64,000 bases of DNA from Acidianus ambivalens (GTDB taxonomy: Archaea > Thermoproteota > Thermoprotei_A > Sulfolobales > Sulfolobaceae). The stretch is taken from contig NZ_CP045482.1 of NCBI RefSeq assembly GCF_009729015.1, forward strand, positions 1,856,001 to 1,920,000. Direction: 5' to 3'. The translations under genes were made by a program, and so were the position numbers. The notes beneath the pieces are model-generated. The model worked only from the letters and a program-made list of their open reading frames with translations. It searched no databases and was not told the DNA's origin. Positions 52,552 through 64,000 of this stretch are shown in pieces. How positions within the stretch are numbered: the stretch's first letter is position 1; each line of letters opens with the position of its first letter.

Positions 52552-54143
52552 AATCTTAATACCTCTACTAATGCCCTTCCATCAGATCTTTTATTTTGCA
52601 CATTAAATAACTTTAATATTGTTGGTACAATATCTATAATTCTAACTTCCATTTTTTCATGAGCTTTCTTTATCTTATCTCCATAAGCAAAAAACACTCC
52701 ATACATATCTTCTTTTCTAAAATAACCATGATCTCCAGTTGAGGTTTTATACGGTATTACTTGCTTAATTATCTCATCGTCATTACTTTCAACATCACTA
52801 CTCATTCCGTATAAATATCTTGGTGTTATTTCTATATCTCCTTCTCTATCTCCTGCAGGACTCTCTTTTTCATAGATTCTTATAAAAACTTTTTCCCCAT
52901 CATCTACTATATTTTCTAGATTTCTAACAATATATTTAACAAGCTTCGGAAATTCCTCTTTACTTACTATTCCATTTTCTTCTCTGTCTTTTAGATTTAT
53001 CCTTATTATCCCTCCACCACCATAGAATGCTTTAGTTCTTCTCCAATCAATTTTTCCATCTTCAATTTTTAACACATTTATTTTTTCTAATATCTTATTA
53101 ATATATATCTTCTTCCTAATCTTAGATATGCCATGATCAGAACATATGAAAATTGTATCTGCATATCTTGAGTTTAATTCAACAAACTTATCTGCCAATT
53201 TATATGCGTTAAATATAACATCTAAAGCTCTAGAATCGTCTATTCCATATAGTAAATGCTGTAGATTGTCTATAGTTGGTAAGTACGTAATTGCAAAATC
53301 CCAGCTAATTTTTGTTAAAAGATATTCAGTATATTTATAAAAGAAATTATATGATAATTCTACGGTTTTAATATATTCGTCAAAAGAAATCAGACCTTTA
53401 TTTAATGATTTATAATCTCCATCTAAAATTATTCCTTCTTTCAAAGCAACGTTTTTCCAAACTTCATCCAAAAGAGTTTTATTATTACCCCAATCAGTAA
53501 AAAATGATGGAGGAGTTAGATAAATATCTTTCTCCCTAGCATGTAAAAAAGCTATACCATTAACCTCTTTCCCTCCGCATTTTGCATTAAATTCTATTGG
53601 GTTACTCCACTCTCCTTGAGATAATTTTACTTCTCTACCATCTGGTAAGGTTATATAAAATGTACTATTATCAATTTTTACATTCCATTCATTACCTAAT
53701 ATCTTATTTTCTCCTTCTTTAAGTACATAGCCTTTAGTACATTTTTTAATTTTAGATTTGTAAGGATCAAATAATATTACATTATCAAGTTTCCACTTAT
53801 CTGGTAAAGCTTGAGGAGCAGATGTTACAAGGACTTTGTAACCTTTTTTCCCTAAAATACTCCATATAGGTTCTGCAGTTAATGAAGAACTGTTATAGGC
53901 AGTTAATGGATATGAAAGTTTTCTTCCTTTGACAAAAATTTTTGGTGAAACAATTCCATGATTTTTTGGCTGCAATCCTGTAAAGAGTGAAGCTAAAGCT
54001 ATTGGAGTTATTGCAGGATATACACTTTCTAATCTGCCATAAACTCCTTCCTGTGAAAATTTGTATAAAGTATTAAGGTGATAAAGAAAATTATCAACTA
54101 AATGAAAGGCCATTCCATCTATTACTGTTAGTATTACCTTCAA
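52548..54143 (-). CDS. Alkaline-phosphatase-superfamily phosphodiesterase
   Basis: A 531-residue nucleotide pyrophosphatase/phosphodiesterase-type protein. It starts with KVILTVIDGMAFHLVDNFL (first Asp ligand), has PAITPIALASLFTGLQPKNHGIVSPKIF (Thr/Ser nucleophile), SDHGISKIRKKIYINK (His/Asp metal site) and TSTGDHGYFRKEDMYGVFFAYG (final His). Members hydrolyse phosphate diesters, sulfates or phosphonates. There is no signal peptide, so it may be cytosolic. ATG at 54143. It overlaps the alpha subunit by 4 bp and follows the small 84-residue protein; the connection to heme genes is not obvious. Confidence 0.85.
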   Translation of the reverse strand: MKVILTVIDGMAFHLVDNFLYHLNTLYKFSQEGVYGRLESVYPAITPIALASLFTGLQPKNHGIVSPKIFVKGRKLSYPLTAYNSSSLTAEPIWSILGKKGYKVLVTSAPQALPDKWKLDNVILFDPYKSKIKKCTKGYVLKEGENKILGNEWNVKIDNSTFYITLPDGREVKLSQGEWSNPIEFNAKCGGKEVNGIAFLHAREKDIYLTPPSFFTDWGNNKTLLDEVWKNVALKEGIILDGDYKSLNKGLISFDEYIKTVELSYNFFYKYTEYLLTKISWDFAITYLPTIDNLQHLLYGIDDSRALDVIFNAYKLADKFVELNSRYADTIFICSDHGISKIRKKIYINKILEKINVLKIEDGKIDWRRTKAFYGGGGIIRINLKDREENGIVSKEEFPKLVKYIVRNLENIVDDGEKVFIRIYEKESPAGDREGDIEITPRYLYGMSSDVESNDDEIIKQVIPYKTSTGDHGYFRKEDMYGVFFAYGDKIKKAHEKMEVRIIDIVPTILKLFNVQNKRSDGRALVEVLRL

Positions 54144-54152
54144 TTGCTCACC

Positions 54153-54407
54153 TTATTCTCTTAATTTCTTTTCAAGCTCTTCCCTTAACTTTAACGTTTG
54201 GATCATGTTAATATGTTGCCTATAAATTTTACCCTTAGTATCAAAGCTGAGGGCAAACTCGTATATTCCTTTATCGTCCTTAAATTGTCCAAAAATGTCG
54301 TATCTATTTTTATATTGTTGAAGAAATTTGATATCCAGAGAATTGTCAACTATGTTTGGATCCAATTTTTTCAAAATTTTTAGTAATTCATCCCTTACAT
54401 CATTCAT
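54153..54407 (-). CDS. Conserved hypothetical small protein
   Basis: An 84-residue protein, MNDVRDELLKILKKLDPNIVD at the start and QTLKLREELEKKLRE at the end. The middle RYDIFGQFKDDKGIYEFALSFDTKGKIYRQHIN is a predicted beta-hairpin. No family recognised. ATG at 54407 overlaps the hemD stop by 4 bp, so it is part of the heme operon transcript. Confidence 0.6.
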   Translation of the reverse strand: MNDVRDELLKILKKLDPNIVDNSLDIKFLQQYKNRYDIFGQFKDDKGIYEFALSFDTKGKIYRQHINMIQTLKLREELEKKLRE

Positions 54408-55066
54408 TGAAACTTCACTTCCCTTTTGATTAAGTCAATTACGCCTCCTATATCATATATTTTACTTTGAAAAATTTTTAGGTCTGGTCTTAGAGACAAA
54501 ATAGTCTTAGTAGTCATAGGGCCTATACTAACTATTTTATAGCAATTCTTAAGAGAACTCGCTACAGCCTTTGCTATTTCAGAGCTAGTCAACACTACCA
54601 CGTCGATCTTACAATTTTCCAGATAATCTTTACTTTTTTCTAGTTCTTCCTTATTGATAATAGTATCATAATCATAAATTTCGTGATATTCAATATTCTG
54701 AAGCGAATTCTTTAGATCATTAGAGGCCTTCTTACTTCTTATGGCAGTTAATGATTTTATTCCTTTACTTTTAATGAACTCCGCTAAGTCTAGACTATCA
54801 TAATTTGGAGGATAAAGAGAATTAATCCCATGAGCCATCAGCTCTTTTGCAGTACTTTTGCCTATAGAGAAGATTTGTTTTCCTTTTATTTTATCAAAAT
54901 CATGAAAGCACTTTACCGCATTAGAACTTGTAAAAGCGTAAGCTTCTGTTAAAGGCAAAGAGGGGTAATCAATACAAATAGGACTAAAAATTGGTATATT
55001 TATAACTTCCGCAAAATCAACTTTAGGTATACTGCTACCTTCTGGCCTAAGGAATAAGATTCTCAT
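54404..55066 (-). CDS. hemD: Uroporphyrinogen-III synthase
   Basis: A 220-residue protein of the HemD two-domain fold. The family is poorly conserved in sequence; recognisable parts are YAFTSSNAVKCFHDF, FSIGKSTAKELMAHG, VVLTSSEIAKAVASSL and VSIGPMTTKTILSL (the SI/SxGxxTA..L motif that binds the pyrrole acids). It cyclises hydroxymethylbilane from HemC to uroporphyrinogen III. ATG at 55066, 20 bp inside hemC; its position after hemC confirms the assignment. Confidence 0.85.
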   Translation of the reverse strand: MRILFLRPEGSSIPKVDFAEVINIPIFSPICIDYPSLPLTEAYAFTSSNAVKCFHDFDKIKGKQIFSIGKSTAKELMAHGINSLYPPNYDSLDLAEFIKSKGIKSLTAIRSKKASNDLKNSLQNIEYHEIYDYDTIINKEELEKSKDYLENCKIDVVVLTSSEIAKAVASSLKNCYKIVSIGPMTTKTILSLRPDLKIFQSKIYDIGGVIDLIKREVKFQ

Positions 55067-55925
55067 TCTTCATCTCTCCTAAGAGTAACTTTCCTAATTC
55101 GTGACCAACATCTTTTGGATTACCTTTTCTTTCAATTGCCACAGTAATCTTCTTTTTACCATTAGAGAAGCTAGCTATGCCTAATAGCCTATCATCAATT
55201 TGCTCAAAATAGACTCCAAATGGCGAGTGGCAACCTCCTCCTACAATTTCCATTGTGCTCCTCTCAGCAATTGCCTCATTGAAAGTTTCTTGGTCGTGTA
55301 ATTCAGATAGTAATTTTCTTATACTTTCGTCATTCTTTTTTCCGACAACGGCTATTATTCCTTGATTAGCCTCTGGAGTAAAATCAATGGGATTAAGCTT
55401 GAAATAATTAATATTCAAATTTAATCTGAGTATAGATGCCTCGGCTATTATTATTCCTTCATACTCTCCAGAAGTATATTTCTTAATCCTAGTATCTATA
55501 TTTCCCCTTAAGTCTTTAACTAAGATGTCTGGCCTCAAAAATGTCATGAAATTCTTTCTCCTAATGCTACTAGTTCCTATAATAGAGCCACTATCTAAAT
55601 CGAAAACGTCCTTTTTGGAAACTAAAACATCATAAGGAGAGTCTCTTTTTACTGTAGCTAAAATATCTAATTCTTCACTAAGATTGCTAGTTAAATCTTT
55701 CATACTATGAACTGCTAGGTCTGCCAGACCTCTTATTACGTATTCGTTAACTTCCTTCTCAAATACGCCTTTTCCTAGCTTATACAAAGGTTCATTAGCA
55801 AACAAATCAGCCTTAGTTTTTACTCCAATAAATTCAGTTTCATATCCAAGCTTATTTAAGTAGTCTGAAACTACCTTAACTTGAACTTGGCTAAGTTGAC
55901 TATTTCTAGCAGCAATTCTAATCAA
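55047..55925 (-). CDS. hemC: Porphobilinogen deaminase (hydroxymethylbilane synthase)
   Basis: A 292-residue enzyme. It has IRIAARNSQLSQVQVKVV (arginine-rich phosphate-binding N-terminus), LADLAVHSMKDLT, IIGTSSIRRKNFM, LVKDLRGNIDTRIKK (the arginines that bind propionate groups) and VGGGCHSPFGVY with the dipyrromethane cofactor cysteine. Condenses four porphobilinogen molecules. ATG at 55925; the gene overlaps hemL by 4 bp and hemD by 20 bp. Confidence 0.95.
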   Translation of the reverse strand: MIRIAARNSQLSQVQVKVVSDYLNKLGYETEFIGVKTKADLFANEPLYKLGKGVFEKEVNEYVIRGLADLAVHSMKDLTSNLSEELDILATVKRDSPYDVLVSKKDVFDLDSGSIIGTSSIRRKNFMTFLRPDILVKDLRGNIDTRIKKYTSGEYEGIIIAEASILRLNLNINYFKLNPIDFTPEANQGIIAVVGKKNDESIRKLLSELHDQETFNEAIAERSTMEIVGGGCHSPFGVYFEQIDDRLLGIASFSNGKKKITVAIERKGNPKDVGHELGKLLLGEMKNENLIP

Positions 55926-57172
55926 CTTAGCTCACTTGATTTTTTGATAGCAAGAACTGTGTCACTGATTACATTATCGTCATAATGCGCTAATGACGTA
56001 AACACTGATTCAAATTGGCTTGGCGGGAAGTAAACCCCGTTTTTCATTAAGTTTACTTGGAATTTCAAATAGACTTCCTTTTTTGCTCTTCTGGCTTCAG
56101 TAGCATTACTAACTTTTTCAACTCCGAAGAATATTTGGAACATGTTCTTCACTCTGTTTATAACGTGAGGATATTTTATTCTCTCAAGTTCTTCCGTAAC
56201 CTTTTCTGCTACATATGTTGTTTTTTCAATAACGTTTTCTCTCTCCATAACTTCTAATGTTGCTAAACCAGCAGTCATGGATATAGGATTCGCATTAAAA
56301 GTTCCAGCGTTAAACACTTTGCCACTAGGTGTAAGCATGTCCATAATTTCCCTTTTTCCGCCAAACGCTCCTATAGGAAATCCGCCACCTATTATCTTAC
56401 CTAAGGTAGTAAGATCAGCAGAAACTCCAAAATATTCTTGTCCTCCACCCATTGAGAGTCTAAATCCAGTTATTACTTCATCAAAAATTAGCAGAGTATT
56501 ATAAGTTGAGGTGATTTCCCTTAACCCTTTTAAGAAGTCTTTTTCTGGTGGAATTACTCCCATATTTCCCATAACCGGTTCCACGATAACTGCTGCAACA
56601 TCCTCATTTTTTAACTTCTTTTCAACGCATTGTAAATCATTATATTCACATACAATTACTGTCTTTAACACCTCTTGCGGTATACCTTCAGAATTAGGAA
56701 CTCCGAATTCACTTGCTGCACTTCCTGCATCAACTAATGCATAATCATGAGCCCCATGATAGTTTCCATTAAACTTCAATATCTTATCTCTCTTAGTATA
56801 ACCTCTAGCTAGCCTTATTGCATTCATAGTTGCTTCTGTACCGCTGTTTACAAATCTTATTTTTTCTATCGAAGGCATGTGCAAAGAAATCTTTCTAGCA
56901 AGTTCTATTTCTACACGTGACGGAATACCGAAAAGCCAACCTTTCTCTATTTGTTCTATAACTTTCTCTTTTACATATTCATTTGCATGACCTAAAATTA
57001 AAGGACCATAACCTAATACATAATCAATTAAGGAATTTCCATCTTCAGTATAGATATATGCTCCTTTTCCTTGGCTTACGTAAAACGGATAAGGCTTTAC
57101 TGCAGCTCTAACTGGACTATTAACTCCTCCTGGAAAATACCTTAAAGCCTCTTTCCATAATTCACTGCTCAA
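55922..57172 (-). CDS. hemL: Glutamate-1-semialdehyde aminotransferase
   Basis: A 416-residue PLP enzyme, fold type I. Features are YFPGGVNSPVRAAVKPYPFYV, EATMNAIRLARGYT, KILKFNGNYHGAHDYALV, LLIFDEVITGFRLSMGGGQEYFG and TTLGKIIGGGFPIGAFGG with the cofactor lysine at GKI. It converts glutamate-1-semialdehyde (HemA product) to 5-aminolevulinate. ATG at 57172, overlapping hemB by 4 bp. Confidence 0.96.
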   Translation of the reverse strand: MSSELWKEALRYFPGGVNSPVRAAVKPYPFYVSQGKGAYIYTEDGNSLIDYVLGYGPLILGHANEYVKEKVIEQIEKGWLFGIPSRVEIELARKISLHMPSIEKIRFVNSGTEATMNAIRLARGYTKRDKILKFNGNYHGAHDYALVDAGSAASEFGVPNSEGIPQEVLKTVIVCEYNDLQCVEKKLKNEDVAAVIVEPVMGNMGVIPPEKDFLKGLREITSTYNTLLIFDEVITGFRLSMGGGQEYFGVSADLTTLGKIIGGGFPIGAFGGKREIMDMLTPSGKVFNAGTFNANPISMTAGLATLEVMERENVIEKTTYVAEKVTEELERIKYPHVINRVKNMFQIFFGVEKVSNATEARRAKKEVYLKFQVNLMKNGVYFPPSQFESVFTSLAHYDDNVISDTVLAIKKSSELS

Positions 57173-58182
57173 AACGGTAACCCCTCCTTAAGCCACTTTG
57201 CAATGTCATTAGCATAATATGTAAGTATTAAATCAGCTCCTGCTCTTCTTATTGCTGTAGTTATTTCTAATACTGCAGTCCTTTCATCTATCCATCCATT
57301 TAACGCAGCAGCTTTAATCATTGAATACTCACCACTAACATGGTATGCTGCTAATGGATAGTCAGGGAAATTATCTTTAACTAATCTTATTACGTCTAAA
57401 TAAGTGTGTGCAGGCTTTACCATTAATATATCTGCGCCTTCTTCTATGTCGAGTTTAGCTTCCTTTAGAGCTTCATATGCGTTTCTAGGATCCATTTGAT
57501 ATGATTTTCTATCGCCAAATGCTGGTTTTGAATATGCGGCATCTCTAAATGGAGAATAGAATGTTGAAGCATATTTTACGCTATATGACATTATTAGCGT
57601 ATCAGTATAACCATTTTCATCCAGAGCCTTCCTAATAGCTCCTACAACTCCGTCCATCATACTTGACGGAGCTATAATATCTGCACCAGCTTCTGCTTGA
57701 GAAAGAGCTATTTTAGCATGTATCTTTAAACTTTCGTCATTATCGACAAAATATTCTCCTTTACTATTGTACTTTACTATTCCGCAATGGCCATGAGAAG
57801 TATACTCGTCTGTACACTCATCTGTTATTACAATTAGTTTATCTCCAAAAGTATCTTTAAGTAGTCTAACACTCGTCTGTATTACTCCATTTTTATCGTA
57901 AGCTGAGGAAGCAATATCATCTTTATATTTTGGAATTCCAAAGAGTATAACATTCCTTATTCCATTATCATAACTGCTTTCTACGAATTTTATTAATTTA
58001 TCATTAGGAGGATAGCGAAATACTCCTGGCATGCTCTTTATTTCTTCTTCTTCTAAAATGCCTTCCTTGATAAAAATTGGTAAAATTAGATTTTTTTCAG
58101 TTAGATTGGTTTCTGCTATCATATCTCTTATTAACTTGTTTTTCCTCAATCTCCTTGGTCTTACTATCGGAAAGCTTGCCAT
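57169..58182 (-). CDS. hemB: Porphobilinogen synthase (ALA dehydratase)
   Basis: A 337-residue class I TIM-barrel enzyme. ITDECTDEYTSHGHCGI gives the zinc-type cysteines, the first active-site lysine is in TLIMSYSVKYASTFYSPFRDAAYS and the Schiff-base lysine in MLMVKPAHTYLDVIR. SMMDGVVGAI and VSGEYSMIKAAALNGW are also family segments. It condenses two ALA to porphobilinogen. The ATG at 58182 lies 86 bp inside the end of hemA, in a different frame, an unusually long overlap for this operon. Confidence 0.96.
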   Translation of the reverse strand: MASFPIVRPRRLRKNKLIRDMIAETNLTEKNLILPIFIKEGILEEEEIKSMPGVFRYPPNDKLIKFVESSYDNGIRNVILFGIPKYKDDIASSAYDKNGVIQTSVRLLKDTFGDKLIVITDECTDEYTSHGHCGIVKYNSKGEYFVDNDESLKIHAKIALSQAEAGADIIAPSSMMDGVVGAIRKALDENGYTDTLIMSYSVKYASTFYSPFRDAAYSKPAFGDRKSYQMDPRNAYEALKEAKLDIEEGADILMVKPAHTYLDVIRLVKDNFPDYPLAAYHVSGEYSMIKAAALNGWIDERTAVLEITTAIRRAGADLILTYYANDIAKWLKEGLPF

Positions 58183-59356
58183 TATTAAATAATTCCAAGA
58201 TCAAGTTAATGTAGTTTGTCTCATTATTTCTTACAGCTTCTTTAATTTTAGATAACAATGGATAAAACATTTTCTTTACCATAGACTTAGTCATAGCATT
58301 AAGTACGTCTTCTGCGTTATCACCGTTAAGTTCTTTTAATGCTCTCTTTACTTCATTTTGCCTGATTTCCTCTATATTTTTCATTATTTGTGATACAATC
58401 ATATCATACTTTAAATTCTCATAATCTAGTATAAAGTCCCTTATCCCTTCTTCTATAATATCTTTTGCTTTACTCAATTCGCTTAATCTCTTTTTCCTTA
58501 TTTCCTCAGATATTTGTTGCAAATTCTTCAAAGTATATACTTCATTACCTTGAAATATTGGTGGTGACGATAAATCTATTATAAACTTGTTGTCAATCCT
58601 TATAACTCTAGGGTAAAATATTGCAGAAAATATTACATCAAAACCGTCAAGCTTTGAAAAGTCTAAGCTTGAGTAAGAATAACCATACTTCTCTGCTAAT
58701 TCTTTAGCTTTTTCAACAGTTCTATTTAGAATAGTAACATTTTTGGCTCCCTCAGAGTTTAGCATTGATATTAGTCTATTTCCTATTTGCCCTGCACCTA
58801 TTACTGCTACATTTGCAGTCTTTAGGTCGACTCTAGTTTTTGCTAATTCTATAGCTATAGAATATAAACCTACTTTTCCTTTAGAGATGTTTGTCTGTTG
58901 TCTAACTCTCCTTCCTACTTTTATCGCTCTCTCAAATAAAATTTCCAATTCTTTTCCTATCATATGTAATTTTTTTGCATTTTCCAAAGAAAGTCTTACT
59001 TGACTTAATATTTCATATTCTCCTATTGCCATTGAATCTATTCCTGATGCTACCTCAAATAAGTGCTCTATAGCTTTACTTCCAGTAAGGATTGTAGCAT
59101 CAATACTTATTTTCTTACCATGTACTTGATCAAGAAAATTTAATAGTTTAGTTGGAGTATCGGAGTCCTCAGAATATAAGTAAATTTCTATTCTATTACA
59201 AGTTTGTATTATAGCCATTTGCGAGCCGACAATATTATGAATTAGCGATATCTCGTTCTCTCTTAGATAATGAGAAGATAAATTGTCAAATCCAATTGTC
59301 TTATAAGTGTATATAATTGCAAAATATCTATTTTCAATTTCATTTAATATACTCAT
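58097..59356 (-). CDS. hemA: Glutamyl-tRNA reductase
   Basis: A 419-residue reductase that makes glutamate-1-semialdehyde from Glu-tRNA(Glu). The nucleophilic cysteine lies in IIQTCNRIEIYLY (about residue 53), the substrate region in EVASGIDSMAIGEYEILSQVRLSLENA, and the NADPH domain has ANVAVIGAGQIGNRLISML (GxGxxG). The C-terminal dimerisation helices run to about residue 390. The last 30 residues are charged and overlap hemB by 86 bp. ATG at 59356, overlapping the upstream siroheme-type gene by 17 bp. Confidence 0.95.
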   Translation of the reverse strand: MSILNEIENRYFAIIYTYKTIGFDNLSSHYLRENEISLIHNIVGSQMAIIQTCNRIEIYLYSEDSDTPTKLLNFLDQVHGKKISIDATILTGSKAIEHLFEVASGIDSMAIGEYEILSQVRLSLENAKKLHMIGKELEILFERAIKVGRRVRQQTNISKGKVGLYSIAIELAKTRVDLKTANVAVIGAGQIGNRLISMLNSEGAKNVTILNRTVEKAKELAEKYGYSYSSLDFSKLDGFDVIFSAIFYPRVIRIDNKFIIDLSSPPIFQGNEVYTLKNLQQISEEIRKKRLSELSKAKDIIEEGIRDFILDYENLKYDMIVSQIMKNIEEIRQNEVKRALKELNGDNAEDVLNAMTKSMVKKMFYPLLSKIKEAVRNNETNYINLILELFNNGKLSDSKTKEIEEKQVNKRYDSRNQSN

Positions 59357-59996
59357 TCATTATCTCCTCCGCTCTATTTATTGCTTCATTATATTTTCCA
59401 TTAATTAAAAAATCTGAAAATAACTTATCATAAAATATTTTATAATACAATGCAAACCTAAGTGACGGATCATTAATTTTTTTCTTAGCAATTTCCTTAA
59501 CTCTAGCCATAGCATTCGTCAATAAGTTTACAAAATCTTTCTTCTGAGAAAGGCCATCAAGAATTTCATTAAGTATAAACTCTGAAACAAGACTAGATTT
59601 GCCATAAGTAGTTACAGCAATTTCGTAATTTTCATCAGAATAAAAAATTGGCACAATAAAGTTTGAGTCTTCTGGATTTGTTGGATTATTACACAATTTT
59701 CCTAGTTTCTTTGCCAAATTACATAATTTGGAGTTTAATTCCCTATTGTTGGTTGCAGTGACAATTATATCGAATCTCTTTAAGAAATCCTCAGGCAAAT
59801 TTTCTGCATTCATTTTTATTTTTTCTATTGGAGAATTGAGTAAGTCTTCAGAAAAGTTTTCACTAACAACCGTTACATTTTTACTGTACTTGTGAAATTT
59901 TAATGCTCTTTTACTTCCTACTTTTCCTCCCCCAATTACTAGGATTCTAAACTTTTCTAGGTCTAATATTACTGGGAAGTATGATAAGTTTGACAC
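59340..59996 (-). CDS. Precorrin-2 dehydrogenase/sirohydrochlorin ferrochelatase-like (Met8/CysG N-domain)
   Basis: A 218-residue protein of the Met8p/CysG-B family. LEKFRILVIGGGKVGSKRALKFHKYSKNVTVVSE is the NAD-binding Rossmann start and DIIVTATNNRELNSKLCNLAKK the typical second segment; NPTNPEDSNFIVPIFY is the substrate region. It oxidises precorrin-2 to sirohydrochlorin, linking this heme operon to siroheme or to the alternative siroheme-dependent heme route of archaea. ATG at 59996; first gene of the six-gene operon. About 50 bp separate it from the convergently unrelated FEN1 gene end on the same strand. Confidence 0.88.
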   Translation of the reverse strand: MSNLSYFPVILDLEKFRILVIGGGKVGSKRALKFHKYSKNVTVVSENFSEDLLNSPIEKIKMNAENLPEDFLKRFDIIVTATNNRELNSKLCNLAKKLGKLCNNPTNPEDSNFIVPIFYSDENYEIAVTTYGKSSLVSEFILNEILDGLSQKKDFVNLLTNAMARVKEIAKKKINDPSLRFALYYKIFYDKLFSDFLINGKYNEAINRAEEIMNEYIK

Positions 59997-60051
59997 TATA
60001 AATTATTGGATACCTAACATATAAACCTAATTATAATAACAATTTAAATTG

Positions 60052-61086
<1,035 letters not shown>

Positions 61087-61103
61087 ATCAGCAAGGTCTA
61101 CTC

Positions 61104-61339
61104 CTATTCCTTATCACCTATATAAGTTATCATTCTAGAATTTTCCCTAATTAATGATACTGAGATATAACCCCTAATTTCCAATGACATTAAAGCTCTC
61201 AAAAAATCTCCAAATGGAACTTCATAGTCTACTGATTTCCTTACATCATTATACAGATCGTCGTCCTTTATGGGCCCCTCCAATTTTCTAAGTTTCTCTA
61301 AAATAATATGAGTTAATGGGACTTCCCTCCACATGTAGA

Positions 61340-61343
<4 letters not shown>
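61104..61343 (-). CDS. Small winged-helix-like conserved protein
   Basis: A 79-residue protein with HIILEKLRKLEGPIKDDDLYNDVRKSVDYEVPFGDFLRALMSLEIRGYISVSLIRENSRMITYIG, a compact winged-helix pattern (LL..E..G..ISVS wing). Start codon is an ATG at 61343 or the ATG three codons later. It overlaps cdc48 by 4 bp and lies between it and FEN1, an order I recall as common in Sulfolobales. Possible role in replication or repair, from context only. Confidence 0.65.
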
Positions 61344-63643
<2,300 letters not shown>

Positions 63644-63694
63644 ATATGATCTCCACTAAAATATATGGAAAACTAGATAAAAGAGATTAACTTA

Positions 63695-63970
63695 TTAAAA
63701 ACCGAGCCTCGTTATTCCAACTACTTCGGCATGACTTACTCCTTCTACATTAGAAGCAATTTCTTCAAGCGTATCGGTTCCTCCTTCAGTCTCTTCTGGC
63801 ATTTTAACGTAAAGAACTAGAGCTTGTAAACCAAAAGCTATGGGCTCTGTCTCTTTTCTTACTATGGAATAATTTTGAGGAAGTTTCTTAGATATTTCCT
63901 CTGCTAACTTATCTAAATTAACCTCATCACTGTCAGGAAATACTTTTAGTACTACCAAAACATCTGTCAT
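63695..63970 (-). CDS. ef1b: Translation elongation factor 1-beta (aEF1B)
   Basis: A 91-residue archaeal EF-1beta, the guanine exchange factor for aEF1A. It has VLVVLKVFPDSDEVNLDKLAEEI, IAFGLQALVLYVKMPEE and VEGVSHAEVVGITRLGF, the archaeal exchange domain with the GLQAL..... and family end. ATG at 63970. Upstream at the window edge a zinc-ribbon gene probably ends. Confidence 0.95.
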   Translation of the reverse strand: MTDVLVVLKVFPDSDEVNLDKLAEEISKKLPQNYSIVRKETEPIAFGLQALVLYVKMPEETEGGTDTLEEIASNVEGVSHAEVVGITRLGF

Positions 63971-63984
63971 TCTATAATCCCCTC

Positions 63985-64000
63985 TTAAGGTCCAGTAAAA
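63985..64000 (-). CDS. C-terminus of a probable zinc-ribbon protein
   Basis: At the window edge the minus strand reads ...F-T-G-P-stop (TAA at 63985-63987), 14 bp before the aEF1B ATG. The small archaeal zinc-ribbon protein that precedes aEF1B ends CPxCGFxGP, so this fits its last residues. Only five codons are visible and the assignment is from context. Confidence 0.3.

Overview
The window is a gene-dense, AT-rich archaeal chromosome segment from a member of the Sulfolobales. The composition and gene set look Acidianus/Sulfolobus-like, but the genus is inferred and not proven. Supporting evidence: a solitary crenarchaeal-type 5S rRNA gene, an initiator tRNA-Met, archaeal-only families (L7Ae, LSm, aEF1B, archaeal MetK, FEN1, CDC48, RIO2, DUF460, DUF1512), many GTG/TTG starts, leaderless promoters with TATA boxes about 26 bp before the start, and Sulfolobales-specific gene orders. 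Almost all of it is conserved core genome; accessory or decayed DNA is confined to about 27.9-31.9 kb and to the ups region.

Layout. (1) 0-2.3 kb: the 5' part of an NDH-2-like flavoprotein, a MqnA/MqnD-like protein and an RNA m5C methyltransferase. (2) 2.3-11.7 kb: a locus with the order of the Sulfolobales UV-inducible pilus (ups) region: UpsX-like protein, a secretion ATPase that has lost Walker A and Walker B, a half-length membrane platform, no pilins, then the DNA-processing genes endonuclease III, ParB-like protein, family-2 glycosyltransferase and Lhr-type helicase. (3) 11.7-24.3 kb: JAMM protease, CBS regulator, aminotransferase, CinA-like protein, hydrolase, PheST, MBL hydrolase, methionine aminopeptidase, DUF1512, 5S rRNA. 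(4) 24.3-27.9 kb: HD hydrolase, phosphoglycolate phosphatase, GltX.

(5) 27.9-32.1 kb, the only clearly accessory stretch: an SSV-type integrase N-terminal remnant reading into tRNA-Asn, L7Ae, a 487-residue orphan, a gene broken by frameshifts and stops, and tRNA-iMet followed after 11 bp by a well-formed C/D box sRNA candidate. (6) 32-50 kb: GlmM-type mutase, Trm112-like protein, hexulose-phosphate synthase, CTP synthase, LSm, MetK, a DUF460-RIO2-RqcH ribosome-related group, AMMECR1, protein disulfide oxidoreductase, dCTP deaminase, and a DNA ligase with an MBL nuclease. (7) 50-54 kb: a two-subunit FAD dehydrogenase and a phosphodiesterase. (8) 54-60 kb: a compact heme operon (Met8-like, hemA, hemB, hemL, hemC, hemD). 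(9) 60-64 kb: FEN1, a small protein, CDC48, aEF1B and the tail of a probable zinc-ribbon gene.

The most notable observations are the ups locus with a catalytically dead ATPase, the integrase footprint in tRNA-Asn, the tRNA-iMet/C/D sRNA pair, and the uncharacterised DUF460 nuclease-like protein grouped with RIO2 and RqcH.
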